A stretch of 64,000 nt of DNA from Coriobacteriaceae bacterium AM113-163 (GCA_027673765.1 JAQDWB010000005.1:62001-126000); one strand, 5' to 3'; shown: positions 9,001-16,208, numbered from the stretch's first letter. A program made the numbers and translations. Notes: generated by a model from the sequence alone, not told the origin.

Positions 9001-11921
9001 TCGGTGTCATACCAGCCCTTAAAGGTAAGGTTGTCGTTGAGCATCCCCAAAGCACCGGCATCGAGCGTGACCTCGGCGCCCGCATCGATCGTCGTCACGC
9101 CGGAAACATTGGGCAGCTCAACGCCGTCCATCAGCTTGCGTTCGCCTTTATCGATCGTTTGGGCATAGGAGATCTGGAACGACGTCGGCTCAGGCTTCTT
9201 GAGCTGTAGCGTGCCCTTGGTCTGGGTTTCAAAATGCGAATAGCCGTCGTCATACACGAGCTTTACGGGCTGTCCGTCCATCGACTCATCGAAAACGTCG
9301 CCGTCGCAGGGGGTGGCCGTAAGGTACTCGCCGAGCTCTTCCTGTATGAGGGCCTCGTAGTCCCAAATCGATACCGAATGCGGGTAATCGAGCTCGACGT
9401 TCATACCCTCGAGCGAAATGGTCTCCCCCGTCTCGTAGGTCATGTTGTTGGGGTCGCATGAGATCTCAACGTTCTCGAGCACCTTGCCCACCGGGACGGG
9501 CAGGCAGCCGTTGCACCTCTCCCAAACAGCTTTGGGCTCTCCCTTGCTGTACTTTGGAATCATCTTTGCGGGAACCATGACGGTCATGTTGTATTTGGGG
9601 AACGTGTCGGTGTTAATGAGCACCGCATGGTTGCACCCAAAGAACACTGTCTCGAGATTGGTGCTGCCAAACGCCTTTTCCGGCAACTCCTCGATCTTGG
9701 AGTTATATGGCAGCGTCAGCCCGCCGCTCAAGTCGGTGCCGTAGAAGCAGGTGTGGCCAAGCGTTTGGACCGTTGTGTTGCTCTCGAGCCCTGTGGTAGC
9801 AAGGTTCGAGCAGAACCTGAACGCGCAAACGCCAATCGATGTAATGGAGGTATTCTTGTCCAGGCCGGTATCGGTCAGAGCCTTGCAGCCTTCGTAGGCT
9901 CTGTCGGGAATCGATGTGAGGCCGACAACCTTGTCGAGCCCCGTGGACACCAGCCCACTGTCGGCAAACGCGGCATAGCCCATCGAGACAATGGTAGTTG
10001 TCTCGCTGATGTTCAGGCTCGCAAGCGACTCGCAGCCATAGAACGCCTCTTTTCCGATGGTGCCGATGGTCATACCGGAAAGGCTGATATCGGTGAGATT
10101 CGGGCAGTTATAGAAGGCGTGCAATCCGATTATGGAAATGGAGCTATTCTCAAAGCGCACTGAGCGCAGATTGGTAGAGTCGGCGCAGAGCTGTGCGTCG
10201 ACTTCATCAACCCCGTAATCGACAATCAAATTCGTTACCATTCGACCATCGACAGAGTTCTCGCGCGGGTTGTTTTCATCGATTTCTACCGTAAGATTTC
10301 CGTTTGCGTCGCACGGATACAGATAGTAGTTGGGCATGAGCTTGGCATACTCGTAGGCTGCCTGCTGCAGGTTGCCCTTGCTGTACGCGACAAGGCGCGT
10401 GTAGCCATCGTCATACACCAGCTGTATGGGTTCTCCGTCCATCGAGCCATCGAAGACGTCGCCGTCGCAGGGAGTCGCCGTAAGGTACTCGCCGAGTTCT
10501 TCCTTTATGAGGGCTTCGTAGTCGCTATCCATCGTCGAATGAGGATATTGAAACGTGGCACTCATGCCCTCGAGGGAGATCTTTTCCCCCTGCTGATAGG
10601 CCATCTTGTCGGGATCGCGCGAAATCTTTATCTTTTGGAGTACCTTACCCACGGGGACGGGCAGGCTACCATTGCAGCTCTCCCAAACCTCTTTGGGGCG
10701 GCCGCTTTCGTATTGCGAAACCATCTTGGCAGGGACCATGACAGTCATGTACTGCTTGGGAAACGTGGTGGAATTAATGAGCACCGCATGGCCGCACCCA
10801 AGGTACACGGTTTCGAGCTTAGAGCCATAGAACGCACGGCTCGGCAGTTCCTCGATTTTGGAATAAAGGGGCAGCGTCAGCCCGCCGCTCATATTGGTCC
10901 CGGAGAAGCAACCTTCGCGGAGCGTCTTGATCGTCGTATTGCTCTCAAGTCCGGTCGTCGCAAGGCGGGAGCAGTTTTTGAACGCATTAACGCCGATTGA
11001 CGTGATGGATGTGTTCCTGCCCAGACCGGTATCGGTCAGAGCGCTGCAGGCATTATAAGCGTTCTCAGGAATCGAACAGAGGCCAACGACCTTGTCGAGC
11101 CCCGTAGACCGCAGCCCGCTCCAGGCAAACGCGGCATCGCCCATCGTGCCGATGGTAGCAACGTCGTCAATATTTAGGCTCGTAAGCGATCCGCACCCAG
11201 AAAAGGCCCCTGTTCCGATACTTCCAATGGTCATACCGGAAAAGCTGATATCGGCGAGATTGGAGCACCCAGAAAAGGCGTGTAGTCCAATTGAAGAAAT
11301 AGAGCTGTTCTCAAAACGCACCGAACGCAGATTGGAGGAATACTCACAAATATATCCGGGGACCCCATCCACTCCGTAATCAACGATCAGATTGGTTACC
11401 AATTTACCGTCGACAGAGCTCCCATACGGGTCGTTTCCATCAATCTCTACCGTAACGCTTCCGCCTGCATCGCACGGATACACATAGCCGTTCGGCATAA
11501 GCTTGGCATACTCATAGACCGTTGGATCCTCATACACGAAGGGATCGACTTCGCTGTCATCGGACGAGGACTCTGACGTTGCAGGCGAGCTCTTTGCAGC
11601 ATCGGAATCAGTCGCAGCACTTGTGAGATCCTGCGCCAGGCTCGTCCCGGGGGTGTCGGATGCCGCGTTGGATGAGTCGTCCTGCGTATTATTCGTTTGG
11701 TCGGAAGACGTGGACGAAGCGTTTTCGTCCGAAGGTGATGAGCCATCGACCGCATCGGTATCGGAGCCCGAGTCGGTCTCTTGGGCCTCGCTCTCCACGG
11801 CGACCGCCCCGGCATCATCGGCATAGGCTGTGCTGGGCGCAAGGGGTATCGAGGTCACGACCATCGCGACCGAAAGATAGACGACTAAAAACCTATAGAG
11901 GGCAGCAGTGATCCTGTTCAT
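1..11921 (-). CDS. Giant secreted BspA-type LRR / InlB-B-repeat / Ig-like surface protein (C-terminus outside window)
   Basis: One frame stays open from ATG at 11921 to the window edge: at least 3973 codons, no stop seen. Residues 1-34 form a signal peptide ending AYA before DD. A Ser/Asp/Thr-rich stalk follows (about 35-130). Next come two tandem copies of a module made of a BspA-like leucine-rich repeat block (FSGCSNL, IGTGAFSGC) and an Ig-like domain (SLEGM, LVYDDGY), at about 134-513 and 516-900. About 911-2560 hold some 19 divergent InlB-B-type repeats marked by GY.F.GW motifs. Then come three large supermodules (nt about 4215-3060, 2345-1440, 915-1) of B-like repeat, Ig (QPQDAS, LSYQW, GEYFC), He_PIG-like and MBG-like domains, with an Asn/Asp/Pro linker near nt 1000-925. 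The SD is GGGAAGG. These families are typically adhesins of gut bacteria; an adhesion role is inferred. The anchor is not visible because the C-terminus is missing. Confidence 0.9.
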   Translation of the reverse strand, partial: MNRITAALYRFLVVYLSVAMVVTSIPLAPSTAYADDAGAVAVESEAQETDSGSDTDAVDGSSPSDENASSTSSDQTNNTQDDSSNAASDTPGTSLAQDLTSAATDSDAAKSSPATSESSSDDSEVDPFVYEDPTVYEYAKLMPNGYVYPCDAGGSVTVEIDGNDPYGSSVDGKLVTNLIVDYGVDGVPGYICEYSSNLRSVRFENSSISSIGLHAFSGCSNLADISFSGMTIGSIGTGAFSGCGSLTSLNIDDVATIGTMGDAAFAWSGLRSTGLDKVVGLCSIPENAYNACSALTDTGLGRNTSITSIGVNAFKNCSRLATTGLESNTTIKTLREGCFSGTNMSGGLTLPLYSKIEELPSRAFYGSKLETVYLGCGHAVLINSTTFPKQYMTVMVPAKMVSQYESGRPKEVWESCNGSLPVPVGKVLQKIKISRDPDKMAYQQGEKISLEGMSATFQYPHSTMDSDYEALIKEELGEYLTATPCDGDVFDGSMDGEPIQLVYDDGYTRLVAYSKGNLQQAAYEYAKLMPNYYLYPCDANGNLTVEIDENNPRENSVDGRMVTNLIVDYGVDEVDAQLCADSTNLRSVRFENSSISIIGLHAFYNCPNLTDISLSGMTIGTIGKEAFYGCESLASLNISETTTIVSMGYAAFADSGLVSTGLDKVVGLTSIPDRAYEGCKALTDTGLDKNTSITSIGVCAFRFCSNLATTGLESNTTVQTLGHTCFYGTDLSGGLTLPYNSKIEELPEKAFGSTNLETVFFGCNHAVLINTDTFPKYNMTVMVPAKMIPKYSKGEPKAVWERCNGCLPVPVGKVLENVEISCDPNNMTYETGETISLEGMNVELDYPHSVSIWDYEALIQEELGEYLTATPCDGDVFDESMDGQPVKLVYDDGYSHFETQTKGTLQLKKPEPTSFQISYAQTIDKGERKLMDGVELPNVSGVTTIDAGAEVTLDAGALGMLNDNLTFKGWYDTESGKYISKETVYTFTPDKDLSLEARFKLKDYAVHVNDAQATDSSQDFAHLSVTAQNCYRNAGETVDLSAATDNALFLGWYLGEGDDAYAVSDQLDFTYTVDKADAIVSEDKTDARIEITPRYCAPQASVVLSVDGVDENGQPLGQFLSTGLYGIGSRVTVVAVPMPGYVFDYATDALGNVVYTGDDGPSYTFVLEGDVQYTAHFREATDPDESLAALKAALIAAITAAAVLATMYGLGEIVDPIAADAVIEIGMADNIEDVAAVGTKVLKEIKDIIDDHKKPKPHGDHKIEIIATAQPEVGGVVTGGGIHYEGTVATLEAVANPGYRFVCWKENGVEVSTSPLKTMTITGLTPEVVKMTAVFEKKVEITAVAEADGIQADFSTGCTASPVKQSITRGDQAMVTASEGPDYAFVGWFEDGIEVSPERTYIFKAEVDRHLVARFRKADKTILVNTDPFDSAEVLCDGVPVVDGKVRAKDVDILTFTMRPKVRPDNPEKTYRFVEWRETDAQGITIANKQEVCEYRVNGNARIEAVMDGRDAHTVHAEADPLEGGTVTLKRGETAGMVLEVPEGERVTAEATPSEGYIFDGWYLSNGGSDTTSTLVSSERSYTFEPITDCVVQAKFTRACKVDVVVEPAAAMAGKYMVHGEGYCMKGEPATLSIELTAEASKQFTFKGWYDAKTDLLLGTDPSYLEFYPEDVECTVRAVFEENTYTVTAKAKKTFVERGTVEIEGHPGVSSVTCGYGDTVMLKAKANDGYRFDHWKDDSGKEYDSAELVVKVTKCDTYTAIFTDSKPEVMVTADSWLGGTVTCNGTVVKPTTDTFKLGETLHLTAKAHPGFLFWGWYVNGRLKSLKHETSLVAKARGKTGHCVITAAFVPIDTVCVPLADPAEGGTVKASRILADRGAEVALKATPNPGYVFTGWYTADGTFESADAEFTCHQERSHVHVARFMAKSYEVDATTVVDSGTGSLVESSVAGWVEGAGTVEAGHAATLTAHALSGYAFEYWADASGAVVSRDSTYHVVPTSDTTLQAVFSAKQYTVDVSCEESMGTVEGAGAYAAGQVATVRAVAAEDTAFVGWFRNGTCVSSKKTYRFTVREDTSLYAVFASGSYVVHTVASPAEGGAVSGFGGYEAGDRATLRAIANTGYSFAGWTDDKGETVSENADYTVKVAGDATYTATFTPKSYQVVLSASDDSVSTLSGEGSYQFGDTVELNATPMGTKRFVGWYVLDAEGNKSLLSCDAHCWVKLDKDMVEGLEDDTLELQAVFADPYEVTVTGEVVVKNKASSRGCRVTGSGSFAVGDHVELTAVAGMGYRFVGWSTDKEGTSIVENATTLDVTAAQDITYYAQFESDGQVTITVTGSSIFRGTALLVDGIPAGSRSYDRGDMFMAIAIPWKKYHFSHWVDDAGVTVSYSAFYIGTAKENRQLTAVFYETGCDVQVATYPKGAGFSMVALGTGGSYHSAAIMFTVPHEGWKFKYWVDENGMPVGATPVINRVVFGNRTFTAVYERASMTVTAVDPRQGGHVEGSSEDESLGYAVTNEVENGESTTLTAVPDAGYVFDGWYARNDDGSLGDEPLSTDATWTFVPEDNMTVEARFAEAPKYQVTARAVNGSVDPESALVATDGKVTLSATPDEGCYLTRVTVAEGAGDDGSAGNAYDLDISDYKGGAYEVTLSGVSAPQQVTFEFAKAAAPEVLAQPQDASAYEGDPVELSVAAEAGRNVRVHAAVSSGSAADAKLSYQWYRVSDDGGKAVALKDETGETLSIARLDSDGEGEYFCRITQNYLGTVTKTDTEHAKVSIVPREALVFNGRVLPVATAHDEYRAEIAGATGGKAPYAYNLDDVEVPEGMQLTLADDGSGALVLSGVPAATGVCRFKISCTDDLGDKCDAHFALLVKAKKAPLAFEGQTFTYNATAQAPELLGVPEGCEDDVKLTYVGTGDTHYSSDQAPVDAGTYRAVATLDAKGYVGNASCDFTIEKAPVDISIETSDVTYDGARHGAAVAVAGLDASAYSVAYRGIDGTSYGPTALEPCDSGNYRVTVTVTDPNYQGKKSAEFSIAKASQVITGTTSYSGVYGGDPIVFNNVAQTPVSFELVDSDDDASPVSIKGRCATVKAAGTARVVAHAAASRNYLAAEDVELTVAVAPAQLLVKVDDAERFEGQENPEFTSSLVSRCDTSDVKVTYFCSANKKSPAGEYQIDAAVADPNFDVAVKPGTLTVKKKPEHYKVTAKAVNGSVDNASVSVVEGGDAILLATPDEGCYLERVTVAQAGSDATVDLDISDYKGGAYEVTLSDVTASQEVTFEFAKADAPRVVAQPQDVSVHGGDSAVLSVAAEAGKNVADHAASSTGCAAEVELSYQWFRMANGKAVALDGETGETLSLADLDDEKAGEYFCRITQRYLGTEKQTDSDCASVSVVAWDTLVFNGDLLPAASAHGTYLATIAGAAGSKAPYEYAWDKTKLPDGLKLSRTPGGLTLSGIPSKTGVSAFDITCTDARGEATTARFALVVQAKHVILTFTDGDYTFNGAPQTPEVSGAPKVCKGDLRVWYFGTGSTQYSSTEAPTDAGTYRAVATLRSHGYIGAATCQFEIAPAKLKVKVDDAERFEGEANPAFTSSLESAVDTSRVKAEYSCDADESSPAGEYQIGATVADPNFDVEVVPGTLTVKKKQEPVNPNPVVPDPDNPDNPEPDNPDKPERFEVTAEAVNGSVDNASVTVDAGGDVTLSATPDEGCYLERVTVTEAGSDKAVNLDISDYEGGAYEVTLSGVTASQEVTFEFVKADAPKMIAQPQDASAHEGDAAVLSVVAEAGKGVLDHAPSSTGSAADVELSYQWFHMVGGEAVALEGETGESLLIECLDDDCAGEYFCRVTQRYLGTEAQADSDHAVVSVVPRDALVFNGGLLPSACAHGAYRATIAGAAGGEAPYEYTWDDAKLPEGFKLTRIAGGLTLLGTPSKAGVTTFDITCKDAHGKTVTARFILVVQAKRVELAFEGGNFVHSGDAQSP

Positions 11922-11926
11922 AGGAA

Positions 11927-12009
11927 CCTTCCCGCAATTTGCAAAGATACAGAGTCCCAGTGTGGGCCATCATCTCACAATACCCTGTATAAGCGACAAT
12001 GCGGGAAGG
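11927..12009 (-). promoter_or_regulatory. Inverted repeat that could hide the ribosome binding site of the giant gene
   Basis: Ten-base perfect arms lie at 12000-12009 and 11927-11936, 63 bases apart. In the minus-strand transcript the downstream arm, TGCGGGAAGG, contains the Shine-Dalgarno of the giant surface-protein gene, so pairing would sequester it. A short dyad (ATAC...GTAT) lies in the loop. No convincing promoter was placed. If transcription starts inside the loop, the upstream arm would not be in the RNA. Confidence 0.4.
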
Positions 12010-12047
12010 CTGCGCAAACGGTTTATCTAAGGGCGTAAATGGTTGGT

Positions 12048-13190
12048 CTAATCGCTGCTTAAATCACGCAAAGCGTCAATCGCGGTGTCGACTTCCTCGG
12101 CCGTGTTGAAGTAACCAAACGAGAAGCGAACCACGCCCTGGCGCTCGGTTCCCAGCGCGCGGTGCATGAGTGGGGCGCAATGGGCACCGGGGCGCGTCGC
12201 AATCCCCCACCCTTGCATGAGCGCGTCCGAAATCTCGGCAGAGTCGATATCGCCCACGTTGAGCGACACGATCGCCGAGCGCGCGGGTTGGTCAAACGCA
12301 CCGTAGAGCTTGATTTCCGGAATCTCACGAACACCGGCGAGAAAGCAATCGGCCAGGGCGCGTTCGTGAGTCGCAATCGCTTCAACTCCGCCCTGTGCCT
12401 CGATAAAATCAAGGCCCGCAGAAAGGCCCGCTATGCCGTGACCGTTGAGCGTGCCCGCCTCGAGCCGCGTGGGCCACCCCATGGGCTGTAACGCATCGAA
12501 GCTGTGCACACCCGTGCCGCCCATGGCCCACGGCGCCACGTCAATGCCCTCCGCCACGGCCAGCCCGCCGGTCCCCTGCGGACCCATGAGTCCCTTGTGG
12601 CCAGTAAAGCACACTACGTCGAGCCCCATGGCCTGCATATCGATATGCATCGCGCCGGCAGACTGCGAGGCGTCGACGATCACCAGCGCACCGGCAGCAT
12701 TGGCCATGGCCGCCACGCGCGCAATGTCGACCGCGTTGCCGGTCACATTGGAGGCGTGCGTCACCACCACAGCACGCGTACCGGGCGTGACCAGCCGCTC
12801 GAGCTCGTCGTAGTCGAGCACGCCGTTGGTATCACAGCCCGCATGCTCAACCGTCACACCCTGCTCTGCCGCCAGGCGGTTGAGCGGACGCAGCACGGAG
12901 TTGTGCTCGAGCACCGTTGTGACCACATGGTCGCCGGGGCGCACCACCCCGTTGATGGCGGTGTTGAGCGCCGCCGTGGAGTTGGGCGTAAAGCACACAT
13001 GGTCCGCCCTCGGGCAGCCCAAAAGGCGCGCGAGCTTGGCACGGCAAGCGTGAATCGTACGAGCGGCATCGAGGGCACCCGACGTGGCACCGCGCCCGGC
13101 ATTGCCGAGCGAGCACATCGCCTGCGTCACGGTATCGATGACCGTCTGAGGCTTGTGCATGGTCGTCGCCGCGTTATCCAGGTAGATCAT
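12048..13190 (-). CDS. Class V aminotransferase, cysteine desulfurase / selenocysteine lyase-like
   Basis: 380-residue PLP enzyme. The N-terminus MIYLDNAATT is typical of the NifS/Csd fold, the PLP lysine is probably Lys199 in FTGHKG, and a likely catalytic Cys338 sits in GAHCAP. It would release S or Se from (seleno)cysteine as a persulfide or perselenide. The start at 13190 has GGAGG nine bases upstream and overlaps the DUF3343 stop as ATGA, indicating translational coupling. The family resembles the desulfurases found beside orphan selD/yedF genes in Enterococcus- and Clostridium-type selenium clusters, so a role as Se donor or carrier loader is inferred from context. A longer start at 13205 is less likely. 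Confidence 0.9.
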   Translation of the reverse strand: MIYLDNAATTMHKPQTVIDTVTQAMCSLGNAGRGATSGALDAARTIHACRAKLARLLGCPRADHVCFTPNSTAALNTAINGVVRPGDHVVTTVLEHNSVLRPLNRLAAEQGVTVEHAGCDTNGVLDYDELERLVTPGTRAVVVTHASNVTGNAVDIARVAAMANAAGALVIVDASQSAGAMHIDMQAMGLDVVCFTGHKGLMGPQGTGGLAVAEGIDVAPWAMGGTGVHSFDALQPMGWPTRLEAGTLNGHGIAGLSAGLDFIEAQGGVEAIATHERALADCFLAGVREIPEIKLYGAFDQPARSAIVSLNVGDIDSAEISDALMQGWGIATRPGAHCAPLMHRALGTERQGVVRFSFGYFNTAEEVDTAIDALRDLSSD

Positions 13191-13438
13191 CGCACGACCT
13201 CCCACATATCAATCACGGTATAGCCCTCGGTAGGAACGCCCGCCGCGGTAAGCTCGCTGCGCAGCAGCTCCTCATCGGCAGGCAACGCCTTCCACGCCAG
13301 GCCGCAGCCGGCAGCGACCTCCCCGGGCACGGGAATCGTTCGCCCGGGAAGGCCGCGCTCGATGCACAGGGACTCGCAGCCCATGGCGGCCGCCGTGGTG
13401 GGAAACGTGATGACAAGCGCCGGGCGCTTCTCCCTCAT
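13187..13438 (-). CDS. DUF3343 putative Se/S carrier protein
   Basis: Small protein of 83 residues with Cys21, Cys25 and Cys45 (GCGLAW near the centre), the pattern of the DUF3343 family, described as Se/S-carrier-like. ATG at 13438 has GGAG a few bases upstream; an upstream TTG in frame (13453) lacks this. It begins 19 bases after yedF and overlaps the desulfurase start by four bases, so the three proteins are probably made together. A role in passing Se or S between YedF, the desulfurase and SelD is inferred from the neighbourhood only. Confidence 0.8.
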   Translation of the reverse strand: MREKRPALVITFPTTAAAMGCESLCIERGLPGRTIPVPGEVAAGCGLAWKALPADEELLRSELTAAGVPTEGYTVIDMWEVVR

Positions 13439-13457
13439 GGCAACTCCAACCAATACG

Positions 13458-14084
13458 CTACGGACGCACGACGCGCACGGCCTGTTCCATCTTCTCCACG
13501 ATCACGTACATGTTCGTGACCTCACCCACCGCGAGCTGATCCTTAATGCCAAAGTGATCGAGGCAGGTGCCGCAGGTGAGAATCTCGACACCCTGCTCGG
13601 CCAGGCCCTTCAGGTCGTCGAGCACCGGAGAGCCCTCTACGGTGAGCTTGGCACCGCCGTTGTAGAACAGCATGGTCGCGGGCAGCTCCTCCTGCTGCGT
13701 CACGGCAAAGATGAAGGCCTTCATGAGCTTGTGGCCCAGCTCGTCGTCGCCACGGCCCATGCAGTCGGTGTAGACGGAAATGACGAGTTTGCCCTTGCTG
13801 GCGCTGGCGTCGCAGAAAGCGGCACCGTCCTGCTCGGGGTCCGCAACGGCCACGGCACCGGCGGTCGCGACGGTCACGTGCCACTCAGCGTCCGAGATCT
13901 TCTCGACCGAGGCCGTGCGGCCCTTCTCCTGCGCCATCTTGGAGATGTTCTTGACGGCGGTCTCGTTATCGACCGAGGTCACCACGGCACCCTCGCCGTC
14001 AAGCTGTTTGAGCGCCTTAAGCGTCTTGACGACGGGCAGCGGACAGGCATCGCCCATGGCATTGACTTCAATTTTGGTAGACAT
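13458..14084 (-). CDS. yedF: Selenium metabolism protein YedF (TusA-like + DsrE-like)
   Basis: 208 residues. The N-terminal TusA-like domain carries the CPLP motif (Cys14) in GDACPLP, the thiol or selenol carrier site. The C-terminal half (about 98-208) is DsrE-like, with Cys171 and Cys174 in LTCGTCLDHFGI, characteristic of the selenium-associated YedF family. The start at 14084 is chosen over an upstream in-frame codon because AAAGGA precedes it. It lies 60 bases downstream of selD and 19 bases upstream of DUF3343. The likely role is Se handling in the cytoplasm; the biochemical reaction is not established for this family. Confidence 0.9.
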   Translation of the reverse strand: MSTKIEVNAMGDACPLPVVKTLKALKQLDGEGAVVTSVDNETAVKNISKMAQEKGRTASVEKISDAEWHVTVATAGAVAVADPEQDGAAFCDASASKGKLVISVYTDCMGRGDDELGHKLMKAFIFAVTQQEELPATMLFYNGGAKLTVEGSPVLDDLKGLAEQGVEILTCGTCLDHFGIKDQLAVGEVTNMYVIVEKMEQAVRVVRP

Positions 14085-14144
14085 AGCAAAATCCTTTCGA
14101 AAGGGGCCGCCCAGAACAACGGACGGTCGCATAAACGGTTTTCC

Positions 14145-15194
14145 TTACTGCACAACGCGAACAGCAGGACCGCCTGGCACCGGCTCGCACACGCGACCGA
14201 CGACGACGGCGATACGTCCCTCGGCATGCAGACGACGCGCGAGCTCATCCACATCGGCAGCAGGCGCCGCGATAAGCAGGCCACCAGACGTCTGCGGATC
14301 GTACAGCGCATCCAGCATGCCCGGCTCCAGATCCTCGTCGGCAGCCACGCGCGGGCCAAAGAAGTCCTGGTTGCGGTAGGCGCCGGCTGGGATAATGCCC
14401 AGACGCGCCATATCGAGCACCTGGTCAAAGAGAGGCACCGCCCCCGATGCAAGCTCAATCTGCACGCCCGAGCCCTCGGCCATCTCGCACGCATGCCCGA
14501 TCAAGCCAAAGCCCGTGACGTCGGTACAGCCGTGAAGTTCGAGTCCCTCGGCCAGGCGAATCGGGGCCTCGTTGAGGGTGCGCATCGAGTTCCACATCGG
14601 ACAGGCCTCATCCTGCTCGATAAGCTCGCCCTTAATGGCCGTGGTGATGATGCCCGAGCCGATCGCCTTGGTCAGCAGCAGAACATCGCCCACGCGCGCG
14701 CCGCTGTTGGCGAGCATGCGGTCGAGCGCGACAAAGCCGCTCACGGACAGGCCGTACTTGGGCTCGTCGTCGTTGATGGTGTGGCCACCCGCGATGGAGC
14801 AGCCCGCCTCGACGCACTTGTCGGCGCCACCCGCCAGAATCTGGCCAGCAGCCTCAACACCCAGGCAGCTGGGTATGCAGAGCAGGTTCATGGCATGACT
14901 CGGCCGCCCGCCCATAGCGTAGATGTCCGACAGCGAGTTGGCCGCGGCGATCTGGCCAAACAGAAACGGGTCATCGACCATCGGCGGGAAGAAGTCGATG
15001 GACTGCACGAGGCCCAAGTTGTCGCCAACGCGAAAGACGCTCGCATCGTCGGAGGTATCGAACCCCACGAGCAGGTTGTCGTTATGCACATTGGGTAAGT
15101 CGCCCAGGACCTGGGCGAGGGCTCCAGGAGCCAACTTAGCGGCTCAACCAGAGGCAGCGGTCATCTGCGTGAGCTTGATGAAATCGTCAGCCAT
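14145..15194 (-). CDS. selD: Selenide, water dikinase, selenocysteine-containing (in-frame UGA at codon 17)
   Basis: Makes selenophosphate from selenide and ATP, the Se donor for selenocysteine and related pathways. The full frame starts at ATG 15194 (GAGGAGGG just upstream) and passes an in-frame TGA at 15146-15144, codon 17, in the context S-G-U-A-A-K, exactly where SelD proteins carry the catalytic Cys or Sec. Residue 20 is the conserved Lys. The rest is canonical (SIDFFPP, FGQIAAANSLSDIYAMGG, AGGHT). Total 349 residues, the usual size; a standard caller would start at 15134 and lose the active site. A hairpin with a G-initial loop lies 33 bases after the UGA (see 15101-15117). Sec machinery must be encoded elsewhere. 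Confidence 0.95.
15101..15146 (-). promoter_or_regulatory. Candidate bacterial SECIS element in selD
   Basis: Directly after the UGA codon (15146-15144) the mRNA can form GGCUC/GAGCC (15132-15120) and a stronger seven-base-pair stem CGCCCAG/CUGGGCG (15117-15101) with loop GUC. The second apical loop begins 33 bases after UGA and its first base is G. This fits the published bacterial SECIS consensus of 16-37 bases spacing and a G in the first two loop positions. Pairing was judged by eye. Confidence 0.65.
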
Positions 15195-15276
15195 CGATCC
15201 CTCCTCTCATAGGTCAATCTTTTCCTCCCAGTATACGCATGGTGGCGCCGAGAGCGGGCGATTTATCGCAAGCCCC

Positions 15277-16041
15277 CTACGCAAGCGCCTGTGCGCGAAT
15301 GGCCGCACCGATAGCGCCGGCAAAGCGCGCCTGGGGCGAGGTCTCTACCGGCGAGCCCAACAGTGCGCCCAGACGCTCGACGACATAGGCGTTTTCGCAC
15401 AGACCACCGGTCAGATAGTACGGGGCGCCCGCCGCCTGCCCGGCCATAGTGGCCACGCGCGACACGACGCTTTCGATCACACCGCGGGCGATGTTCTCGC
15501 GCGGCTCACCGCGACCGATCAGGCTGATGACCTCGCTTTCGGCGAACACCGTGCACATGCTGCTGATCTTGGTAGGTTCGCCGGAACGCGCCAGGTCGGC
15601 CATCTGCTGTTGAGAAATACCTAGGCGGTCGGCCATGATCTCCAAAAAGCGCCCCGTGCCGGCAGCACACTTGTCGTTCATGGCGAACTTTGCCACGCGG
15701 CCGCCCTTAAGCTGGATGACCTTGGTGTCCTGACCGCCTACGTCAATCACGGTGCCGTGATCGCCAAACAGGCACACGGCACCGGTGCCGTGGCAGGTAA
15801 TCTCGGTCACGACCTTGTGCGCATAGGGCACGGCAACACGGCCGTATCCAGTCGCGACCACGCGTACGTCGTCGGCCGCCACGTCGTAGCCGGCAGCGGC
15901 AAGCTCACAGCGCAGACGCTCCCCCGCATCGACCGACGAATACCCGGTTGGCTGCACGCACGTCCACGCCACCGAACCCTCCCCGTCGACCACAGCAGCC
16001 TTAGCCGCCGTAGACCCGATATCGATCCCGATCCCTATCAT
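15277..16041 (-). CDS. Acyl-CoA dehydratase activase / double-cubane reductase activator (HgdC/YjiL-like ATPase)
   Basis: 254-residue ASKHA-type ATPase with GIDIGSTAAK at the start, GGQDTK, and the two cluster-binding cysteines of the family, Cys125 in CAAGTGRFLE and Cys163 in CTVFAESE. A homodimer holds one [4Fe-4S] cluster and uses ATP to drive low-potential electrons into its partner reductase. The partners are presumably the two double-cubane proteins encoded upstream on the same strand. ATG 16041 has AGGAGA upstream. It is followed by selD after 82 bases. E. coli YjiL-YjiM is a comparable pair. Confidence 0.9.
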   Translation of the reverse strand: MIGIGIDIGSTAAKAAVVDGEGSVAWTCVQPTGYSSVDAGERLRCELAAAGYDVAADDVRVVATGYGRVAVPYAHKVVTEITCHGTGAVCLFGDHGTVIDVGGQDTKVIQLKGGRVAKFAMNDKCAAGTGRFLEIMADRLGISQQQMADLARSGEPTKISSMCTVFAESEVISLIGRGEPRENIARGVIESVVSRVATMAGQAAGAPYYLTGGLCENAYVVERLGALLGSPVETSPQARFAGAIGAAIRAQALA

Positions 16042-16096
16042 GGCTCTCTCCTAATCAGCAAGAAAATCAAACGATCAGACACTGCTGCAACAACGG

Positions 16097-16208
16097 CCCT
16101 CTGGCGTCTGAGGTGCCCGAGATTCCGAGCGACAAGCCCGACGAAGCGTACTCAAGGTACGCGAGGAGGGTTGGAGCCGGAAGGTCGGGTGCCTCAGACG
16201 TCAGAGGG
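16097..16208. repeat. Intergenic palindromic element, family A, copy 2
   Basis: Imperfect inverted repeat of about 112 bases. The outer arms CCCTCTG.CGTCTGAGG.. and CCCGA pair across the element, and a central hairpin has arms GCGTA/TACGC. It overlaps the last two codons and stop of the downstream reductase gene. It shares AGGTGCCCGAG, the central GCGTAC..GTACGC and TCGGGTGCCT with the element at 17403-17503. No T-run follows, so it is not a standard terminator. Confidence 0.75.
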
